NCBI RefSeq assembly: GCF_027924185.1
Contig: NZ_BRVO01000005.1
Coordinates: forward strand, 107,586 to 171,585
DNA length: 64,000 bases
Source: Neptunitalea lumnitzerae
Lineage (GTDB): Bacteria > Bacteroidota > Bacteroidia > Flavobacteriales > Flavobacteriaceae
Direction: 5' to 3'
In this document: one piece after another, positions 41,558 to 53,166 of the stretch
Layout of the letters: each line of letters begins with the position of its first letter
Numbering within the stretch: the stretch's first letter is position 1
The notes under the pieces: generated by a model
Told to the model about the DNA's origin: nothing
What the model saw: only the letters and a program-made list of their open reading frames with translations
The model's database searches: none
Made by a program: the position numbers and the translations under genes

Positions 41558-42247
41558 ATGGCAAAATTGACAAAAAAGCATAAAGAGGCTTTAGCTAAAA
41601 TAGAACCTAACAAATTGTACACTGTACAAGAGGCTTCTAACTTAGTTAAAGAAGTAAGTTACGTAAAGTTTGATGCATCTGTAGATGTAGCAGTACGTTT
41701 AGGAGTAGATCCGCGTAAAGCAAATCAAATGGTAAGAGGTGTAGTAACATTACCTCACGGAACAGGTAAAGATGTAAAGGTTTTAGCGTTAGTTACTCCT
41801 GATAAAGAGGCTGAAGCTAAAGAAGCTGGAGCAGATTACGTAGGATTAGATGAGTACCTTCAAAAAATTAAAGAAGGTTGGACAGATGTTGACGTTATCG
41901 TTACGATGCCTAGCGTTATGGGTAAATTAGGACCATTAGGTAGAATTTTAGGACCTAGAGGTTTAATGCCTAATCCAAAAACTGGTACAGTTACTATGGA
42001 TGTAGCTAAAGCAGTTGCTGAAGTTAAAGCTGGTAAAATTGACTTTAGAGTTGATAAAACTGGTATCGTTCATGCTGCTGTAGGTAAAGCATCTTTTACT
42101 CCTGAGCAAATTGCGGGTAACGCAAATGAATTGATTCAAACATTAATTAAATTAAAACCAACTGCAGCTAAGGGTACGTACATTAAGTCGATCTATTTCT
42201 CAAGCACAATGAGTCCTAGTATCCCTGTAGATCCTAAAGCAGTTTAA
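41558..42247 (+). CDS. rplA: 50S ribosomal protein uL1
   Basis: 229 residues. Contains [20 protein letters not shown], the uL1 signature, and an [18 protein letters not shown] tail domain. Forms the L1 stalk. 19 bases after rplK. Confidence 0.98.
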   Translation: MAKLTKKHKEALAKIEPNKLYTVQEASNLVKEVSYVKFDASVDVAVRLGVDPRKANQMVRGVVTLPHGTGKDVKVLALVTPDKEAEAKEAGADYVGLDEYLQKIKEGWTDVDVIVTMPSVMGKLGPLGRILGPRGLMPNPKTGTVTMDVAKAVAEVKAGKIDFRVDKTGIVHAAVGKASFTPEQIAGNANELIQTLIKLKPTAAKGTYIKSIYFSSTMSPSIPVDPKAV

Positions 42248-42270
42248 TTGGTAGTTATAAAATTTAGATC

Positions 42271-42786
42271 ATGACTAGAGAAGAAAAATCATTGGTAATT
42301 GAAGATTTAACTGCGCAGTTGGCTGAAAACACTACTATTTATTTAGCAGATATATCTGGTTTAGATGCAGATACTACTTCTAAATTACGTAGAGCTTGTT
42401 TCAAAGCAGATATTAAATTAGCTGTAGTTAAAAATACATTGCTTGCTAAAGCAATGGAAGCTTCAGATAAAGATTTTGGTGAACTTCCTGAAACTTTAAA
42501 AGGTAGTACATCATTAATGTTCTCAGAAGTTGGTAATGCACCAGCTAAATTGATTAAAGATTTTAGAAAAAAATCTGAAAGACCAATCCTTAAAGGAGCT
42601 TTTGTAGAAGAAGCTGTATTTGTAGGGGATAATCAATTAGACGCATTAGCTAACATGAAGTCTAAGGACGAAGTTATTGGAGATATCATCGGATTACTTC
42701 AATCGCCTGCTAAAAACGTTGTTTCTGCTCTTAAGTCGGGTGGAGGTAAACTTGCAGGTATCCTTAAAACATTATCTGAGAAGTAA
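42271..42786 (+). CDS. rplJ: 50S ribosomal protein uL10
   Basis: 171 residues, N-terminal rRNA-binding domain (TTIYLADISGLDADT, KNTLLAKAM), C-terminal helix that holds bL12 dimers. 23 bases after rplA, leaving no room for a long leader ahead of it. Confidence 0.97.
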   Translation: MTREEKSLVIEDLTAQLAENTTIYLADISGLDADTTSKLRRACFKADIKLAVVKNTLLAKAMEASDKDFGELPETLKGSTSLMFSEVGNAPAKLIKDFRKKSERPILKGAFVEEAVFVGDNQLDALANMKSKDEVIGDIIGLLQSPAKNVVSALKSGGGKLAGILKTLSEK

Positions 42787-42850
42787 AAAACAGTATAGTA
42801 TATACGCACTTTAATAATTATATATTTTAAAAAATTTAAACGATAGAAAA

Positions 42851-43228
42851 ATGGCAGATTTAAAAGATTTCGCAGAACAATTAGTTAACTTAACAGTTAA
42901 AGAAGTAAACGAGTTAGCTGATATATTAAAAGAAGAATATGGTATTGAGCCTGCTGCTGCTGCTGTAGCTGTTGCTGCTGGTGCTGCTGGTGGTGGAGAA
43001 GCTGCTGCTGAAGAAAAAACTGAATTTGATGTAGTATTAAAAGCTGCAGGTGGTTCTAAATTAGCAGTTGTTAAATTAGTTAAAGAATTAACAGGTGTTG
43101 GTTTAAAAGACGCTAAAGATATCGTAGATGGTGCTCCTTCTACAATTAAAGAAGCTGTTTCTAAAGATGAGGCTGAAGGTCTTAAGAAGTCTTTAGAAGA
43201 AGCTGGAGCTGAAGTAGAGCTTAAGTAA
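42851..43228 (+). CDS. rplL: 50S ribosomal protein bL12 (L7/L12)
   Basis: 125 residues: N-terminal dimerisation helices, an Ala/Gly hinge ([16 protein letters not shown]), and the C-terminal domain ([34 protein letters not shown]) that recruits translation factors. 64 AT-rich bases separate it from rplJ, with no recognisable signal. Confidence 0.97.
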   Translation: MADLKDFAEQLVNLTVKEVNELADILKEEYGIEPAAAAVAVAAGAAGGGEAAAEEKTEFDVVLKAAGGSKLAVVKLVKELTGVGLKDAKDIVDGAPSTIKEAVSKDEAEGLKKSLEEAGAEVELK

Positions 43229-43261
43229 GTTTTATAACAGCTGCCAAAGCTGTAAAATTTT

Positions 43262-43300
43262 GGTTTAGGTCTTGGGATAAGTATCTCCAAGACCTAAACC
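43262..43300 (+). promoter_or_regulatory. Perfect 14-bp hairpin between rplL and rpoB
   Basis: GGTTTAGGTCTTGG (43262-43275) pairs with CCAAGACCTAAACC (43287-43300), with an 11-base loop. The sequence after it (CTTTTACG) is only weakly T-rich, so it may be an attenuator or an RNase III processing site, as known for the same gap in E. coli. Confidence 0.7.
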
Positions 43301-43359
43301 CTTTTACGTATATAATGATATGCGTTTTATATTTATTCTAATCTAAATTTTGTCCATTG

Positions 43360-46300
43360 ATGTTATTAAATCAGACTGAAAGATTGAGTTTTGCCTCAGC
43401 AAAGTACACTCCTGAATATCCGGATTTCTTAGACATTCAAATTAAGTCTTTCCAGGATTTTTTTCAGCTGGATACCAAATCTGAAGAAAGAGGCAATGAA
43501 GGTCTATACAATACCTTCAAGGAAAATTTTCCAATCACTGATACCCGCAACCAGTTTGTACTAGAGTTTTTAGATTATTTTGTAGATCCTCCAAGATATT
43601 CTATCCAAGAATGTATAGAAAGAGGTCTTACATATAGTGTACCTTTAAAAGCTAGGTTAAAACTATATTGTACCGACCCTGAACATGAAGATTTTGAGAC
43701 CATTGTACAGGATGTTTATTTAGGTGTAATACCTTATATGACTCCTAGTGGTACTTTTGTTATTAACGGTGCAGAACGTGTTGTTGTATCTCAGTTACAC
43801 CGTTCACCTGGGGTTTTCTTTGGACAATCTTTCCACGCAAATGGTACTAAATTATACTCTGCTCGTATTATTCCTTTTAAAGGATCATGGATAGAGTTTG
43901 CTACCGATATTAACAGCGTTATGTACGCTTATATCGATAGAAAGAAAAAATTGCCTGTAACTACTTTGTTCCGTGCAATTGGTTTCGAAAGAGATAAAGA
44001 TATTTTAGAAATTTTTGACCTTGCAGAAGAGGTGAAAGTTTCAAAAGCCGGTTTAAAGAGAGTTTTAGGACGTCGTTTAGCTGCACGTGTATTAAATACA
44101 TGGCATGAAGACTTCGTAGATGAAGATACCGGAGAAGTTGTATCTATTGAAAGAAATGAGATTGTTTTAGATCGTGATACAATTTTAGAAAAAGAGCATG
44201 TAGAAGAAATTCTTGAAGCTGACGTTAAAACTATTCTTTTACATAAAGAAGAGAGTCAGTCTGCTGAATATGCCATTATTCACAATACATTACAAAAAGA
44301 CCCTACGAACTCTGAAAAAGAGGCAGTAGAACATATATACCGTCAATTACGTAATGCTGAACCGCCAGATGAAGAAACGGCGCGTGGTATTATTGACAAA
44401 TTGTTCTTCTCTGATCAACGTTATAACTTAGGTGAAGTTGGTCGTTATAGAATGAACAAAAAGTTAGGACTTGATATTCCTATGGATAAGCAAGTTTTAA
44501 CTAAAGAAGATATTATTACCATTGTAAAATATTTAATTGAATTAATTAACTCTAAAGCAGAGATTGATGATATTGACCACTTATCTAACCGTCGTGTACG
44601 TACAGTAGGTGAGCAGTTATCAGCTCAGTTTGGTGTTGGGTTAGCACGTATGGCTCGTACTATTAGAGAGCGTATGAATGTAAGAGATAACGAGGTATTT
44701 ACCCCGATTGACCTTATTAATGCTAAAACATTATCATCGGTTATTAATTCGTTCTTTGGTACTAACCAGTTATCTCAGTTTATGGATCAAACCAATCCAT
44801 TAGCAGAGATTACACATAAGCGTCGTCTATCGGCTTTAGGACCAGGTGGTCTTTCTCGTGAAAGAGCAGGTTTCGAGGTTCGTGACGTTCACTATACACA
44901 CTATGGTCGTTTATGTCCTATTGAAACACCTGAAGGACCAAACATTGGTCTTATCTCTTCATTAGGGGTATTTGCTAAAGTTAACAATATGGGATTCATT
45001 GAAACTCCATATCGTACAGTAACAGATGGTACCGTAGATTTAAGTAAATTTGATTACCTAAGTGCTGAAGAAGAAGAGGATAAGTTAATTGCTCAGGCAA
45101 ACATTCCACTTGATGAAAATGGTAAGATAATTGTAGATAAAGTAATTGCAAGAGAAGAAGGTGACTTCCCTGTTGTTGAACCTAGTCAGATTCATTATAC
45201 AGACGTTGCACCTAACCAAATTGCATCTATATCTGCATCGTTAATTCCATTCTTAGAGCACGATGATGCGAACCGTGCGTTGATGGGATCTAACATGATG
45301 CGTCAGGCAGTTCCTTTATTACGTCCGCAAGCACCAATTGTTGGTACAGGATTAGAAAGAAGAGTAGCTTCAGATTCTCGTGTGTTAATAAATGCAGAAG
45401 GAGATGGAGAAGTAGAATATGTAGACGCTCAAAAAGTTACGATCAAATACGATAGAACTGAAGAACAACGTATGGTTAGTTTTGATTCAGATTCTAAAAC
45501 ATATGATCTTATTAAATTCCGTAAAACTAACCAAGGTACTTCTATTAACCTTAAACCTATTGTTAGAAAAGGTGATAGAGTTGCTAAAGGTCAAGTATTA
45601 TGTCAAGGGTATGCTACCGAAGGTGGTGAGCTAGCTTTAGGACGTAACATGAAAGTTGCGTTTATGCCTTGGAAAGGATATAACTTTGAGGATGCGATTG
45701 TAATTTCTGAGAAAGTTGTTAGAGAGGACATCTTTACATCTATTCACGTAGATGAGTACTCATTAGAAGTAAGAGATACCAAACTAGGAGCAGAAGAGTT
45801 AACAAATGATATTCCTAACGTATCTGAAGAAGCTACTAAAGATCTTGATGAATACGGAATGATTAGAGTAGGTGCAGAGGTGAAACCTGGTGATATCTTA
45901 ATTGGTAAGATTACTCCAAAAGGTGAATCAGACCCTACTCCTGAAGAAAAATTATTACGTGCTATTTTTGGTGATAAAGCAGGTGATGTTAAAGATGCAT
46001 CATTAAAAGCTTCTCCATCATTAAATGGTGTGGTAATTGATAAGAAGTTATTCGCTAGAGCTATTAAAGATAAGCGTAAGAGAGCTAAAGATAAAGAGGA
46101 TATTTCTAAATTAGAATTAGAATACAGCTCTAAATTTGAAGCTTTAAAAGATTTACTTATTGAAAAACTATTTGTTTTAGTTAATGGAAAAACTTCGCAA
46201 GGAGTTATGAATGACTTAGGCGAAGAAGTTTTACCAAAAGGTAAAAAGTATACGCTTAAAATGCTTAACTCTGTAGAAGATTTTGCTCACTTAGTACACG

Positions 46301-47169
46301 GAAACTGGACTACTGATGATGCTACTAATGCTATGGTTGCAGATTTATTACACAACTATAGAATTAAATTAAACGATCTTCAAGGAGCTTTAAGAAGAGA
46401 TAAGTTTACTATTTCTGTTGGGGATGAATTACCATCAGGAATTATGAAACTAGCTAAAGTTTACATTGCTAAGAAACGTAAGCTTAAAGTAGGTGATAAA
46501 ATGGCGGGTCGTCACGGTAATAAAGGTATTGTAGCACGTATTGTACGTGAAGAAGATATGCCTTTCTTAGAAGACGGTACACCTGTAGATATTGTACTTA
46601 ACCCACTTGGGGTACCATCACGTATGAACATTGGTCAGATTTATGAAACTGTATTAGGTTGGGCTGGTCTTAAACTTGGTAGAAAGTTTGCTACACCAAT
46701 TTTTGACGGTGCATCGTTAGATCAAATAAACGAGTTAACTGACGAAGCAGGTATTCCTAGATTTGGTCATACACACTTATATGATGGAGGTACAGGTCAA
46801 CGTTTTGATCAGGCAGCTACTGTTGGTGTAATCTACATGCTGAAATTAGGTCACATGGTTGATGATAAGATGCACGCACGTTCTATTGGACCTTACTCTC
46901 TTATTACTCAGCAACCTCTTGGTGGTAAAGCACAATTTGGAGGTCAGCGTTTTGGAGAAATGGAGGTATGGGCATTAGAGGCTTATGGTGCTTCTAGTAC
47001 GCTTAGAGAAATTTTGACAGTTAAATCGGATGACGTTATAGGTAGAGCTAAAACTTACGAGTCTATCGTTAAGGGTGAGCCAATGCCAGAACCAGGATTA
47101 CCAGAATCGTTCAATGTATTAATGCATGAACTTAAAGGTTTAGGTTTAGACATCAGATTAGAAGAATAA
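43360..47169 (+). CDS. rpoB: RNA polymerase beta subunit
   Basis: 1269 residues. Starts [23 protein letters not shown]; the rifampicin region reads [33 protein letters not shown] in the sequence, with the sensitive residues (S, D, H) at the usual sites, so intrinsic resistance is not indicated. Ends with the conserved [12 protein letters not shown]. The TTG directly before the ATG is ignored. In the canonical rplJL-rpoBC operon. Confidence 0.98.
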   Translation: MLLNQTERLSFASAKYTPEYPDFLDIQIKSFQDFFQLDTKSEERGNEGLYNTFKENFPITDTRNQFVLEFLDYFVDPPRYSIQECIERGLTYSVPLKARLKLYCTDPEHEDFETIVQDVYLGVIPYMTPSGTFVINGAERVVVSQLHRSPGVFFGQSFHANGTKLYSARIIPFKGSWIEFATDINSVMYAYIDRKKKLPVTTLFRAIGFERDKDILEIFDLAEEVKVSKAGLKRVLGRRLAARVLNTWHEDFVDEDTGEVVSIERNEIVLDRDTILEKEHVEEILEADVKTILLHKEESQSAEYAIIHNTLQKDPTNSEKEAVEHIYRQLRNAEPPDEETARGIIDKLFFSDQRYNLGEVGRYRMNKKLGLDIPMDKQVLTKEDIITIVKYLIELINSKAEIDDIDHLSNRRVRTVGEQLSAQFGVGLARMARTIRERMNVRDNEVFTPIDLINAKTLSSVINSFFGTNQLSQFMDQTNPLAEITHKRRLSALGPGGLSRERAGFEVRDVHYTHYGRLCPIETPEGPNIGLISSLGVFAKVNNMGFIETPYRTVTDGTVDLSKFDYLSAEEEEDKLIAQANIPLDENGKIIVDKVIAREEGDFPVVEPSQIHYTDVAPNQIASISASLIPFLEHDDANRALMGSNMMRQAVPLLRPQAPIVGTGLERRVASDSRVLINAEGDGEVEYVDAQKVTIKYDRTEEQRMVSFDSDSKTYDLIKFRKTNQGTSINLKPIVRKGDRVAKGQVLCQGYATEGGELALGRNMKVAFMPWKGYNFEDAIVISEKVVREDIFTSIHVDEYSLEVRDTKLGAEELTNDIPNVSEEATKDLDEYGMIRVGAEVKPGDILIGKITPKGESDPTPEEKLLRAIFGDKAGDVKDASLKASPSLNGVVIDKKLFARAIKDKRKRAKDKEDISKLELEYSSKFEALKDLLIEKLFVLVNGKTSQGVMNDLGEEVLPKGKKYTLKMLNSVEDFAHLVHGNWTTDDATNAMVADLLHNYRIKLNDLQGALRRDKFTISVGDELPSGIMKLAKVYIAKKRKLKVGDKMAGRHGNKGIVARIVREEDMPFLEDGTPVDIVLNPLGVPSRMNIGQIYETVLGWAGLKLGRKFATPIFDGASLDQINELTDEAGIPRFGHTHLYDGGTGQRFDQAATVGVIYMLKLGHMVDDKMHARSIGPYSLITQQPLGGKAQFGGQRFGEMEVWALEAYGASSTLREILTVKSDDVIGRAKTYESIVKGEPMPEPGLPESFNVLMHELKGLGLDIRLEE

Positions 47170-47170
47170 A

Positions 47171-47197
47171 AAGTTTCAGGCCTTGTGCCTGAAACTT
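47171..47197 (+). promoter_or_regulatory. Perfect hairpin between rpoB and rpoC
   Basis: AAGTTTCAGGC (47171-47181) / GCCTGAAACTT (47187-47197) with a 5-base loop, directly after the rpoB stop. No T tract follows, so it is not a good terminator; RNA processing or mRNA stabilisation is more likely. Confidence 0.6.
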
Positions 47198-47233
47198 CAT
47201 TAAATTACACTTAATTCATTATCACCATATACT

Positions 47234-50200
47234 ATGGCTAAAATAAAAGATAAGAATACAGTAAAGAGATTTAATAAAATCTCAATAGGTTTAGCGTCTC
47301 CCGAATCAATTCTTGCTGAGTCGAGAGGAGAGGTGCTTAAGCCTGAAACAATTAACTATCGTACTCACAAACCTGAGCGCGATGGTCTTTTCTGTGAGCG
47401 TATTTTTGGTCCTGTTAAAGATTACGAATGTGCTTGTGGAAAATACAAAAGAATCCGTTATAAAGGGATTGTTTGTGACCGATGTGGTGTTGAAGTTACT
47501 GAGAAAAAAGTACGTAGAGACAGAGTTGGTCATATTAACTTGGTAGTACCAGTTGCACACATTTGGTATTTCCGTTCTTTACCAAACAAAATAGGATACT
47601 TGTTAGGATTACCATCTAAGAAATTAGATATGATTATCTATTATGAGCGTTATGTGGTTATTCAACCAGGTATTGCTAAAGGTCCTGAAGGTGAAGAGTT
47701 AAAACGTTTAGACTTTTTAACTGAAGAAGAGTACTTAAATATTTTAGATACCCTTCCTCAAGAAAATTTATATTTAGAAGATTCAGACCCTAACAAGTTT
47801 GTTGCTAAAATGGGTGCTGAGTGTATTGAAGAGTTATTAAGAAGAATAGACTTAGATAGTTTATCTTATGACTTAAGACACAAAGCAAACAACGAAACTT
47901 CTAAGCAACGTAAAACAGAAGCATTAAAACGTCTTCAGGTTGTTGAAGCTTTTAGAGAGTCTCAACGAAACCGTGAAAACAATCCGGAATGGATGGTGAT
48001 GCGTGTTGTTCCTGTGATTCCACCGGAATTACGTCCGTTAGTACCATTAGACGGAGGACGTTTTGCTACTTCAGATTTAAATGACTTATATAGACGTGTT
48101 ATTATTAGAAATAACCGTTTAAAGAGATTAATGGAGATTAAAGCTCCTGAGGTTATTTTACGTAACGAAAAACGTATGCTTCAGGAATCTGTAGATTCAT
48201 TGTTTGATAATACTCGTAAGTCATCTGCTGTTAAAACGGAATCTAACAGACCATTAAAATCACTTTCAGATTCATTGAAAGGTAAGCAAGGTCGTTTCCG
48301 TCAAAACTTATTAGGTAAGCGTGTTGACTATTCTGCTCGTTCTGTAATTGTTGTAGGACCAGAAATGAAGTTGTTTGAGTGTGGTTTACCTAAAAACATG
48401 GCAGCTGAGCTTTACAAGCCTTTCGTAGTTAGAAAATTAATTGAAAGAGGTATTGTAAAAACGGTTAAGTCTGCTAAGAAGATTATAGATAAGAAAGAGC
48501 CGGTAGTTTGGGATATTCTTGAAAACGTAATTAAAGGTCACCCAGTATTACTTAACCGTGCCCCTACGTTACACCGTTTAGGTATTCAGGCGTTCCAACC
48601 TAAATTAATAGAAGGAAAAGCGATTCGTCTGCACCCATTAGTATGTACCGCATTTAACGCGGATTTCGATGGTGACCAGATGGCGGTTCACTTACCTTTA
48701 GGGCCAGAGGCTATTTTAGAGGCGCAATTATTAATGTTAGCTTCTCATAATATTCTTAACCCTGCTAACGGTTCTCCTATTACGGTACCATCTCAGGATA
48801 TGGTCTTGGGTCTATATTATATGACCAAACAAAGAAGATCTACCGAGAATGAAACCGTTGCAGGTGAAGGGTTAACATTCTATTCTGCTGAAGAAGTAAG
48901 TATTGCTTTTAACGAGAAGAGAGTTAACTTAAATGCTGTTATTAAGGTAAGAGCTAAAGATTACAACGAAGAAGGAGAGCTTGTATACCAAATTATAGAA
49001 ACAACTGTAGGTAGAGTATTATTCAACCAAGTTGTTCCAGAAAAAGCAGGTTATATTAATCAGGTATTAACTAAAAAATCTTTACGTGATATTATTGGTA
49101 ATATCCTTAAAGTTACTAGTGTGCCTGAAACTGCTGATTTCCTTGATAGAATTAAGGATATGGGTTATAAGTTTGCGTTTGAAGGTGGGTTATCATTCTC
49201 ATTAGGGGATATTATTATTCCTCAAGAAAAACATGGAATGATTGCTGAAGCTAACGAGCAAGTAGATGGAATTATGATGAATTATAACATGGGTCTTATT
49301 ACAAATAATGAGCGTTATAATCAGGTGATTGATGTATGGACATCTACAAATGCGATGCTTACAGAGCTTGCAATGAAACGTATTAGAGAAGATAATCAAG
49401 GGTTTAACTCGGTATTTATGATGCTTGACTCAGGGGCTCGTGGATCTAAAGAACAGATTCGTCAGTTAACTGGTATGCGTGGATTAATGGCGAAACCTAA
49501 GAAATCTAACTCTGGTGGAGGTGAAATTATTGAAAACCCAATTCTTTCTAACTTTAAAGAGGGACTTTCAATTTTAGAATACTTTATTTCTACGCACGGT
49601 GCTCGTAAAGGTCTTGCGGATACGGCATTAAAAACTGCCGATGCTGGTTACCTTACTCGTCGTCTTGTAGATGTATCTCAAGATGTTATTATTAACACAG
49701 AAGATTGTGGTACATTAAGAGGTTTAGAAGTAGAGGCACTTAAGAAGAATGATGAAGTTGTAGAATCTTTAGGAGAACGTATCTTAGGTAGAGTTTCTTT
49801 ACATGATGTATTTGATCCGTTAACTGAAGAGTTATTAATTGCTGCAGGAGAAGAAATTACTGAAGTTCATGTGAAGAAAGTAAACAACTCTCCAGTAGAA
49901 TCTGTAGAAGTACGTTCTGCATTAACTTGTGAAGCTGAACAAGGTATTTGTGCTAAGTGTTACGGTAGAAACCTTTCAACTGGTAAAATGGTTCAAAAAG
50001 GTGAAGCTGTAGGTGTAGTTGCTGCTCAGTCAATTGGTGAGCCTGGTACACAGTTAACACTACGTACCTTCCACGTTGGGGGTACTGCAGGTAACATTTC
50101 AGAAGAAAACAAGTTATTTGCTAAGTTTGATGGTCGTGCAGAGATTGATGATCTTAAGACTGTTAAAGGTGAAGATGCTGAAGGAAATGCAGTGGATATT

Positions 50201-51532
50201 GTAATTTCTAGAACAACAGAATTGAAATTAATAGATGAGAAAACAGGTATTACTTTAAGTACAAGTAACATTCCTTATGGTTCTCAAATATTTATAGATA
50301 ACGGAGTTAAGCTTTCTAAAGGAGATGTAATCTGTCAGTGGGATCCATATAACGGTGTAATTGTATCTGAATTTGCAGGTAAAATTGCATACGATGGAAT
50401 TCAACAAGGGGTTACTTACCAAGTAGAGATTGATGAACAAACTGGTTTCCAAGAAAAAGTAATTTCAGAATCAAGAAATAAGAAAATTATTCCTACGTTA
50501 TTGATTCAGGATGCTAAAGGAAACACGTTACGTTCTTACAACTTACCGGTAGGTGCGCACATTATGGTAGATGACTCTGAGAAAATTAAAGAAGGTAAAG
50601 TTCTTGTAAAAATACCACGTCGTTCTGCAAAAGCAGGGGATATTACAGGGGGTCTTCCTCGTGTTACAGAATTATTTGAAGCACGTAACCCATCTAACCC
50701 AGCGGTTGTTTCTGAAATTGACGGTGTTATTTCTTTCGGTAAAATTAAAAGAGGTAACCGTGAGATTATCGTTGAGTCTAAATTAGGAGAGATTAAGAAG
50801 TATCTTGTGAAACTTTCTAATCAGATCTTAGTTCAAGAGAACGATTATGTTAAAGCGGGTATGCCACTTTCTGATGGATCAATTACTCCAGATGATATCC
50901 TTAAAATTAAAGGGCCATCTGCAGTACAACAATATCTTGTAAATGAAGTACAGGAAGTATACCGTTTACAAGGGGTAAAAATTAACGATAAGCACTTTGA
51001 GGTTGTAGTACGTCAAATGATGCGTAAAGTTAGAATTGAAGATCCGGGAGATACATTATTCTTAGAAGGACAATTAGCTCATAAGATTGACTTTATTAAA
51101 GAAAATGATAGCTTATTTGGTAAGAAAGTTGTTGAAGATGCTGGAGATTCTGGTAAATTAAAACCAGGTCAAATTATTACATTACGTGAATTAAGAGATG
51201 AGAATTCTATCTTAAGACGTTCTGATAAGAGTTTAGTTGTAGCTAGAGACGTTATTACGGCTACTGCAACTCCGGTATTACAGGGTATTACTAGAGCCTC
51301 TCTACAAACTAAGTCGTTTATTTCTGCGGCTTCGTTCCAGGAGACAACTAAAGTATTAAATGAGGCTGCTGTTAACGGTAAAGTAGATGGCTTAGAAGGT
51401 CTTAAAGAGAATGTTATTGTAGGACATAAGATTCCTGCAGGTACTGGTATGAGAGAATATGATAACATCATTGTTGGTTCTAAGGAAGAATATGATGAAA
51501 TTATGTCTCGCAAACAGGAAATTAATTTTTAA
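47234..51532 (+). CDS. rpoC: RNA polymerase beta-prime subunit
   Basis: 1432 residues. N-terminal zinc ribbon [20 protein letters not shown]; catalytic [12 protein letters not shown] binding two Mg2+ via three Asp; second zinc site [11 protein letters not shown] ... [13 protein letters not shown]; trigger-loop region [22 protein letters not shown]. Begins 64 bases after rpoB. Confidence 0.98.
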   Translation: MAKIKDKNTVKRFNKISIGLASPESILAESRGEVLKPETINYRTHKPERDGLFCERIFGPVKDYECACGKYKRIRYKGIVCDRCGVEVTEKKVRRDRVGHINLVVPVAHIWYFRSLPNKIGYLLGLPSKKLDMIIYYERYVVIQPGIAKGPEGEELKRLDFLTEEEYLNILDTLPQENLYLEDSDPNKFVAKMGAECIEELLRRIDLDSLSYDLRHKANNETSKQRKTEALKRLQVVEAFRESQRNRENNPEWMVMRVVPVIPPELRPLVPLDGGRFATSDLNDLYRRVIIRNNRLKRLMEIKAPEVILRNEKRMLQESVDSLFDNTRKSSAVKTESNRPLKSLSDSLKGKQGRFRQNLLGKRVDYSARSVIVVGPEMKLFECGLPKNMAAELYKPFVVRKLIERGIVKTVKSAKKIIDKKEPVVWDILENVIKGHPVLLNRAPTLHRLGIQAFQPKLIEGKAIRLHPLVCTAFNADFDGDQMAVHLPLGPEAILEAQLLMLASHNILNPANGSPITVPSQDMVLGLYYMTKQRRSTENETVAGEGLTFYSAEEVSIAFNEKRVNLNAVIKVRAKDYNEEGELVYQIIETTVGRVLFNQVVPEKAGYINQVLTKKSLRDIIGNILKVTSVPETADFLDRIKDMGYKFAFEGGLSFSLGDIIIPQEKHGMIAEANEQVDGIMMNYNMGLITNNERYNQVIDVWTSTNAMLTELAMKRIREDNQGFNSVFMMLDSGARGSKEQIRQLTGMRGLMAKPKKSNSGGGEIIENPILSNFKEGLSILEYFISTHGARKGLADTALKTADAGYLTRRLVDVSQDVIINTEDCGTLRGLEVEALKKNDEVVESLGERILGRVSLHDVFDPLTEELLIAAGEEITEVHVKKVNNSPVESVEVRSALTCEAEQGICAKCYGRNLSTGKMVQKGEAVGVVAAQSIGEPGTQLTLRTFHVGGTAGNISEENKLFAKFDGRAEIDDLKTVKGEDAEGNAVDIVISRTTELKLIDEKTGITLSTSNIPYGSQIFIDNGVKLSKGDVICQWDPYNGVIVSEFAGKIAYDGIQQGVTYQVEIDEQTGFQEKVISESRNKKIIPTLLIQDAKGNTLRSYNLPVGAHIMVDDSEKIKEGKVLVKIPRRSAKAGDITGGLPRVTELFEARNPSNPAVVSEIDGVISFGKIKRGNREIIVESKLGEIKKYLVKLSNQILVQENDYVKAGMPLSDGSITPDDILKIKGPSAVQQYLVNEVQEVYRLQGVKINDKHFEVVVRQMMRKVRIEDPGDTLFLEGQLAHKIDFIKENDSLFGKKVVEDAGDSGKLKPGQIITLRELRDENSILRRSDKSLVVARDVITATATPVLQGITRASLQTKSFISAASFQETTKVLNEAAVNGKVDGLEGLKENVIVGHKIPAGTGMREYDNIIVGSKEEYDEIMSRKQEINF

Positions 51533-51545
51533 ATAGTGTTTTATC

Positions 51546-51857
51546 ATGAGTGAACAAGAAAAAAAACAAGGACAGATTAACATAGAACTTGATGAAAAAA
51601 TAGCAGAAGGTACTTATTCTAACCTAGCTATCATTAATCACTCTGTGTCTGAGTTTGTAGTTGACTTTATTAGTATGATGCCTGGTACACCAAAGGCAAA
51701 GGTTAAGAGTAGAATTGTTCTTACTCCTCAACATGCCAAGCGTTTATTAAAGGCACTTAATGATAATGTTCAGCGCTTTGAGAGAGCTCATGGTGAAATT
51801 AAAGATTATGAACAACCACCCATTCCAATGAATTTTGGACCAACTGGTGAAGCATAA
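51546..51857 (+). CDS. DUF3467-family protein
   Basis: 103 residues of a family of unknown function. Beta-rich: INIELDEKIAEGTYSNLAII, HSVSEFVVDFISMMPGTPKAKVKSRIVLTPQHAKRL. It follows rpoC by 13 bases and precedes a strong terminator, so it is cotranscribed with rpoBC; a link to transcription is suggested only by that position. Confidence 0.85.
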   Translation: MSEQEKKQGQINIELDEKIAEGTYSNLAIINHSVSEFVVDFISMMPGTPKAKVKSRIVLTPQHAKRLLKALNDNVQRFERAHGEIKDYEQPPIPMNFGPTGEA

Positions 51858-51870
51858 TCCATAAAATCAA

Positions 51871-51900
51871 AACCCTGAACTAGCAGTTCAGGGTTTTTTA
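51871..51900 (+). terminator. Terminator of the rpoBC operon
   Basis: Stem AACCCTGAACT / AGTTCAGGGTT (51871-51881 with 51885-51895), then TTTT. Ends the long secE-to-DUF3467 transcript. Confidence 0.88.
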
Positions 51901-51931
51901 TTTCTATAAATAGCAATAGCTACAATTTTAT

Positions 51932-51939
51932 TAATTTTG
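51932..51939 (+). promoter_or_regulatory. -7 element upstream of mnmA
   Basis: TAATTTTG, 20 bases before the mnmA ATG. No -33 TTG at the expected position. Confidence 0.5.
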
Positions 51940-51958
51940 TAAGCTTAAAGAGAAAATA

Positions 51959-53146
51959 ATGAAAAGAGTAGTAGTAGGACTTTCAGGTGGAGTAGATTCG
52001 AGTGTTACCGCATACTTGTTACAACAACAAGGCTATGAGGTGATTGGGCTGTTTATGAAAAACTGGCACGATGATTCGGTTACTATCTCAGATGAATGCC
52101 CATGGTTAGAGGATAGTAACGACGCTATGATTGTGGCAGATAAATTAGGGATTCCTTTTCAGACAGTAGATCTTAGTGAAGAATATAAAGAACGTATAGT
52201 AGACTATATGTTTAATGAATATGAAAATGGTAGAACGCCTAACCCAGATGTACTTTGTAATAGAGAAATTAAGTTTGATGTTTTTATGAAAATAGCATTG
52301 GGCTTAGGTGCAGATTATGTGGCTACCGGGCATTACTGTAGAAAGGGTATTATCGAAAAAGATGGTAAGGAAATATATCAATTGCTTGCTGGTATAGATA
52401 ACAATAAGGATCAGTCTTATTTTTTATGTCAGTTATCGCAAGAGCAGTTGGCTAAAACATTGTTTCCTATTGGAGAATTAACGAAGCCAGAGGTGAGAGC
52501 TATAGCTGCTGAAGCTGGTTTAATTACAGCAGAGAAAAAAGATTCACAAGGGCTATGTTTCATAGGTAAAGTGAGATTGCCAGAGTTTTTACAACAAAAA
52601 CTAAAACCTAAGGAAGGTGTTATTGTTGAAGTCCCTGATAGCATAGAAACTTATCATAAGGCAGTTCCAGAATTTCAAACAAAGGAAGAGGAATTAAGCT
52701 TTTATGCTGCTAAACCTACCTACCATTTAGCCGATGGTAAAGTAGTGGGGAAACACCATGGTGCTCATTATTTTACAAAAGGTCAGCGTAAAGGGTTAAA
52801 TGTAGGAGGTACGGTAGAACCTTTGTTTGTAATAGATACTGATGTAGAAGAAAATGTAATTTATACAGGACAAGGTAAAATGCATCCTGGACTGTATAGA
52901 AGAACTTTATTTGTGAAAGATGAAGAATTACATTGGGTAAGAGAAGACTTAGCTCTTAAGGATGGAGAAACCATGGAAGTAATGTCTAGAATAAGATATC
53001 GTCAACCCTTGCAAAAAGCTATTGTTTACAAAACAGAAGGCGGAGCTTATGTAGATTTTGAAGCACCACAGAGTGCTATTACCGAAGGTCAATTTGTTGC
53101 CATGTATATAGCCGATGAATTGGTAGGTTCGGGAGTTATTTCATAA
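51959..53146 (+). CDS. mnmA: tRNA-specific 2-thiouridylase MnmA
   Basis: 395 residues. PP-loop [14 protein letters not shown] binds [15 protein letters not shown] and GLCFIGKV carry the two catalytic cysteines that move sulfur to U34 of Lys, Glu and Gln tRNAs. C-terminal beta-barrel ([19 protein letters not shown]). Full length compared with the family (about 360-395). Confidence 0.96.
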   Translation: MKRVVVGLSGGVDSSVTAYLLQQQGYEVIGLFMKNWHDDSVTISDECPWLEDSNDAMIVADKLGIPFQTVDLSEEYKERIVDYMFNEYENGRTPNPDVLCNREIKFDVFMKIALGLGADYVATGHYCRKGIIEKDGKEIYQLLAGIDNNKDQSYFLCQLSQEQLAKTLFPIGELTKPEVRAIAAEAGLITAEKKDSQGLCFIGKVRLPEFLQQKLKPKEGVIVEVPDSIETYHKAVPEFQTKEEELSFYAAKPTYHLADGKVVGKHHGAHYFTKGQRKGLNVGGTVEPLFVIDTDVEENVIYTGQGKMHPGLYRRTLFVKDEELHWVREDLALKDGETMEVMSRIRYRQPLQKAIVYKTEGGAYVDFEAPQSAITEGQFVAMYIADELVGSGVIS

Positions 53147-53166
53147 ATTGCTGAAAAATATTCATT

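Noticed and set aside
42811..43290. 159-codon frame antisense to rplL
   Set aside because: Low-complexity Ala/Ser product created by the Ala-rich hinge of bL12 read backwards; rplL is certain.
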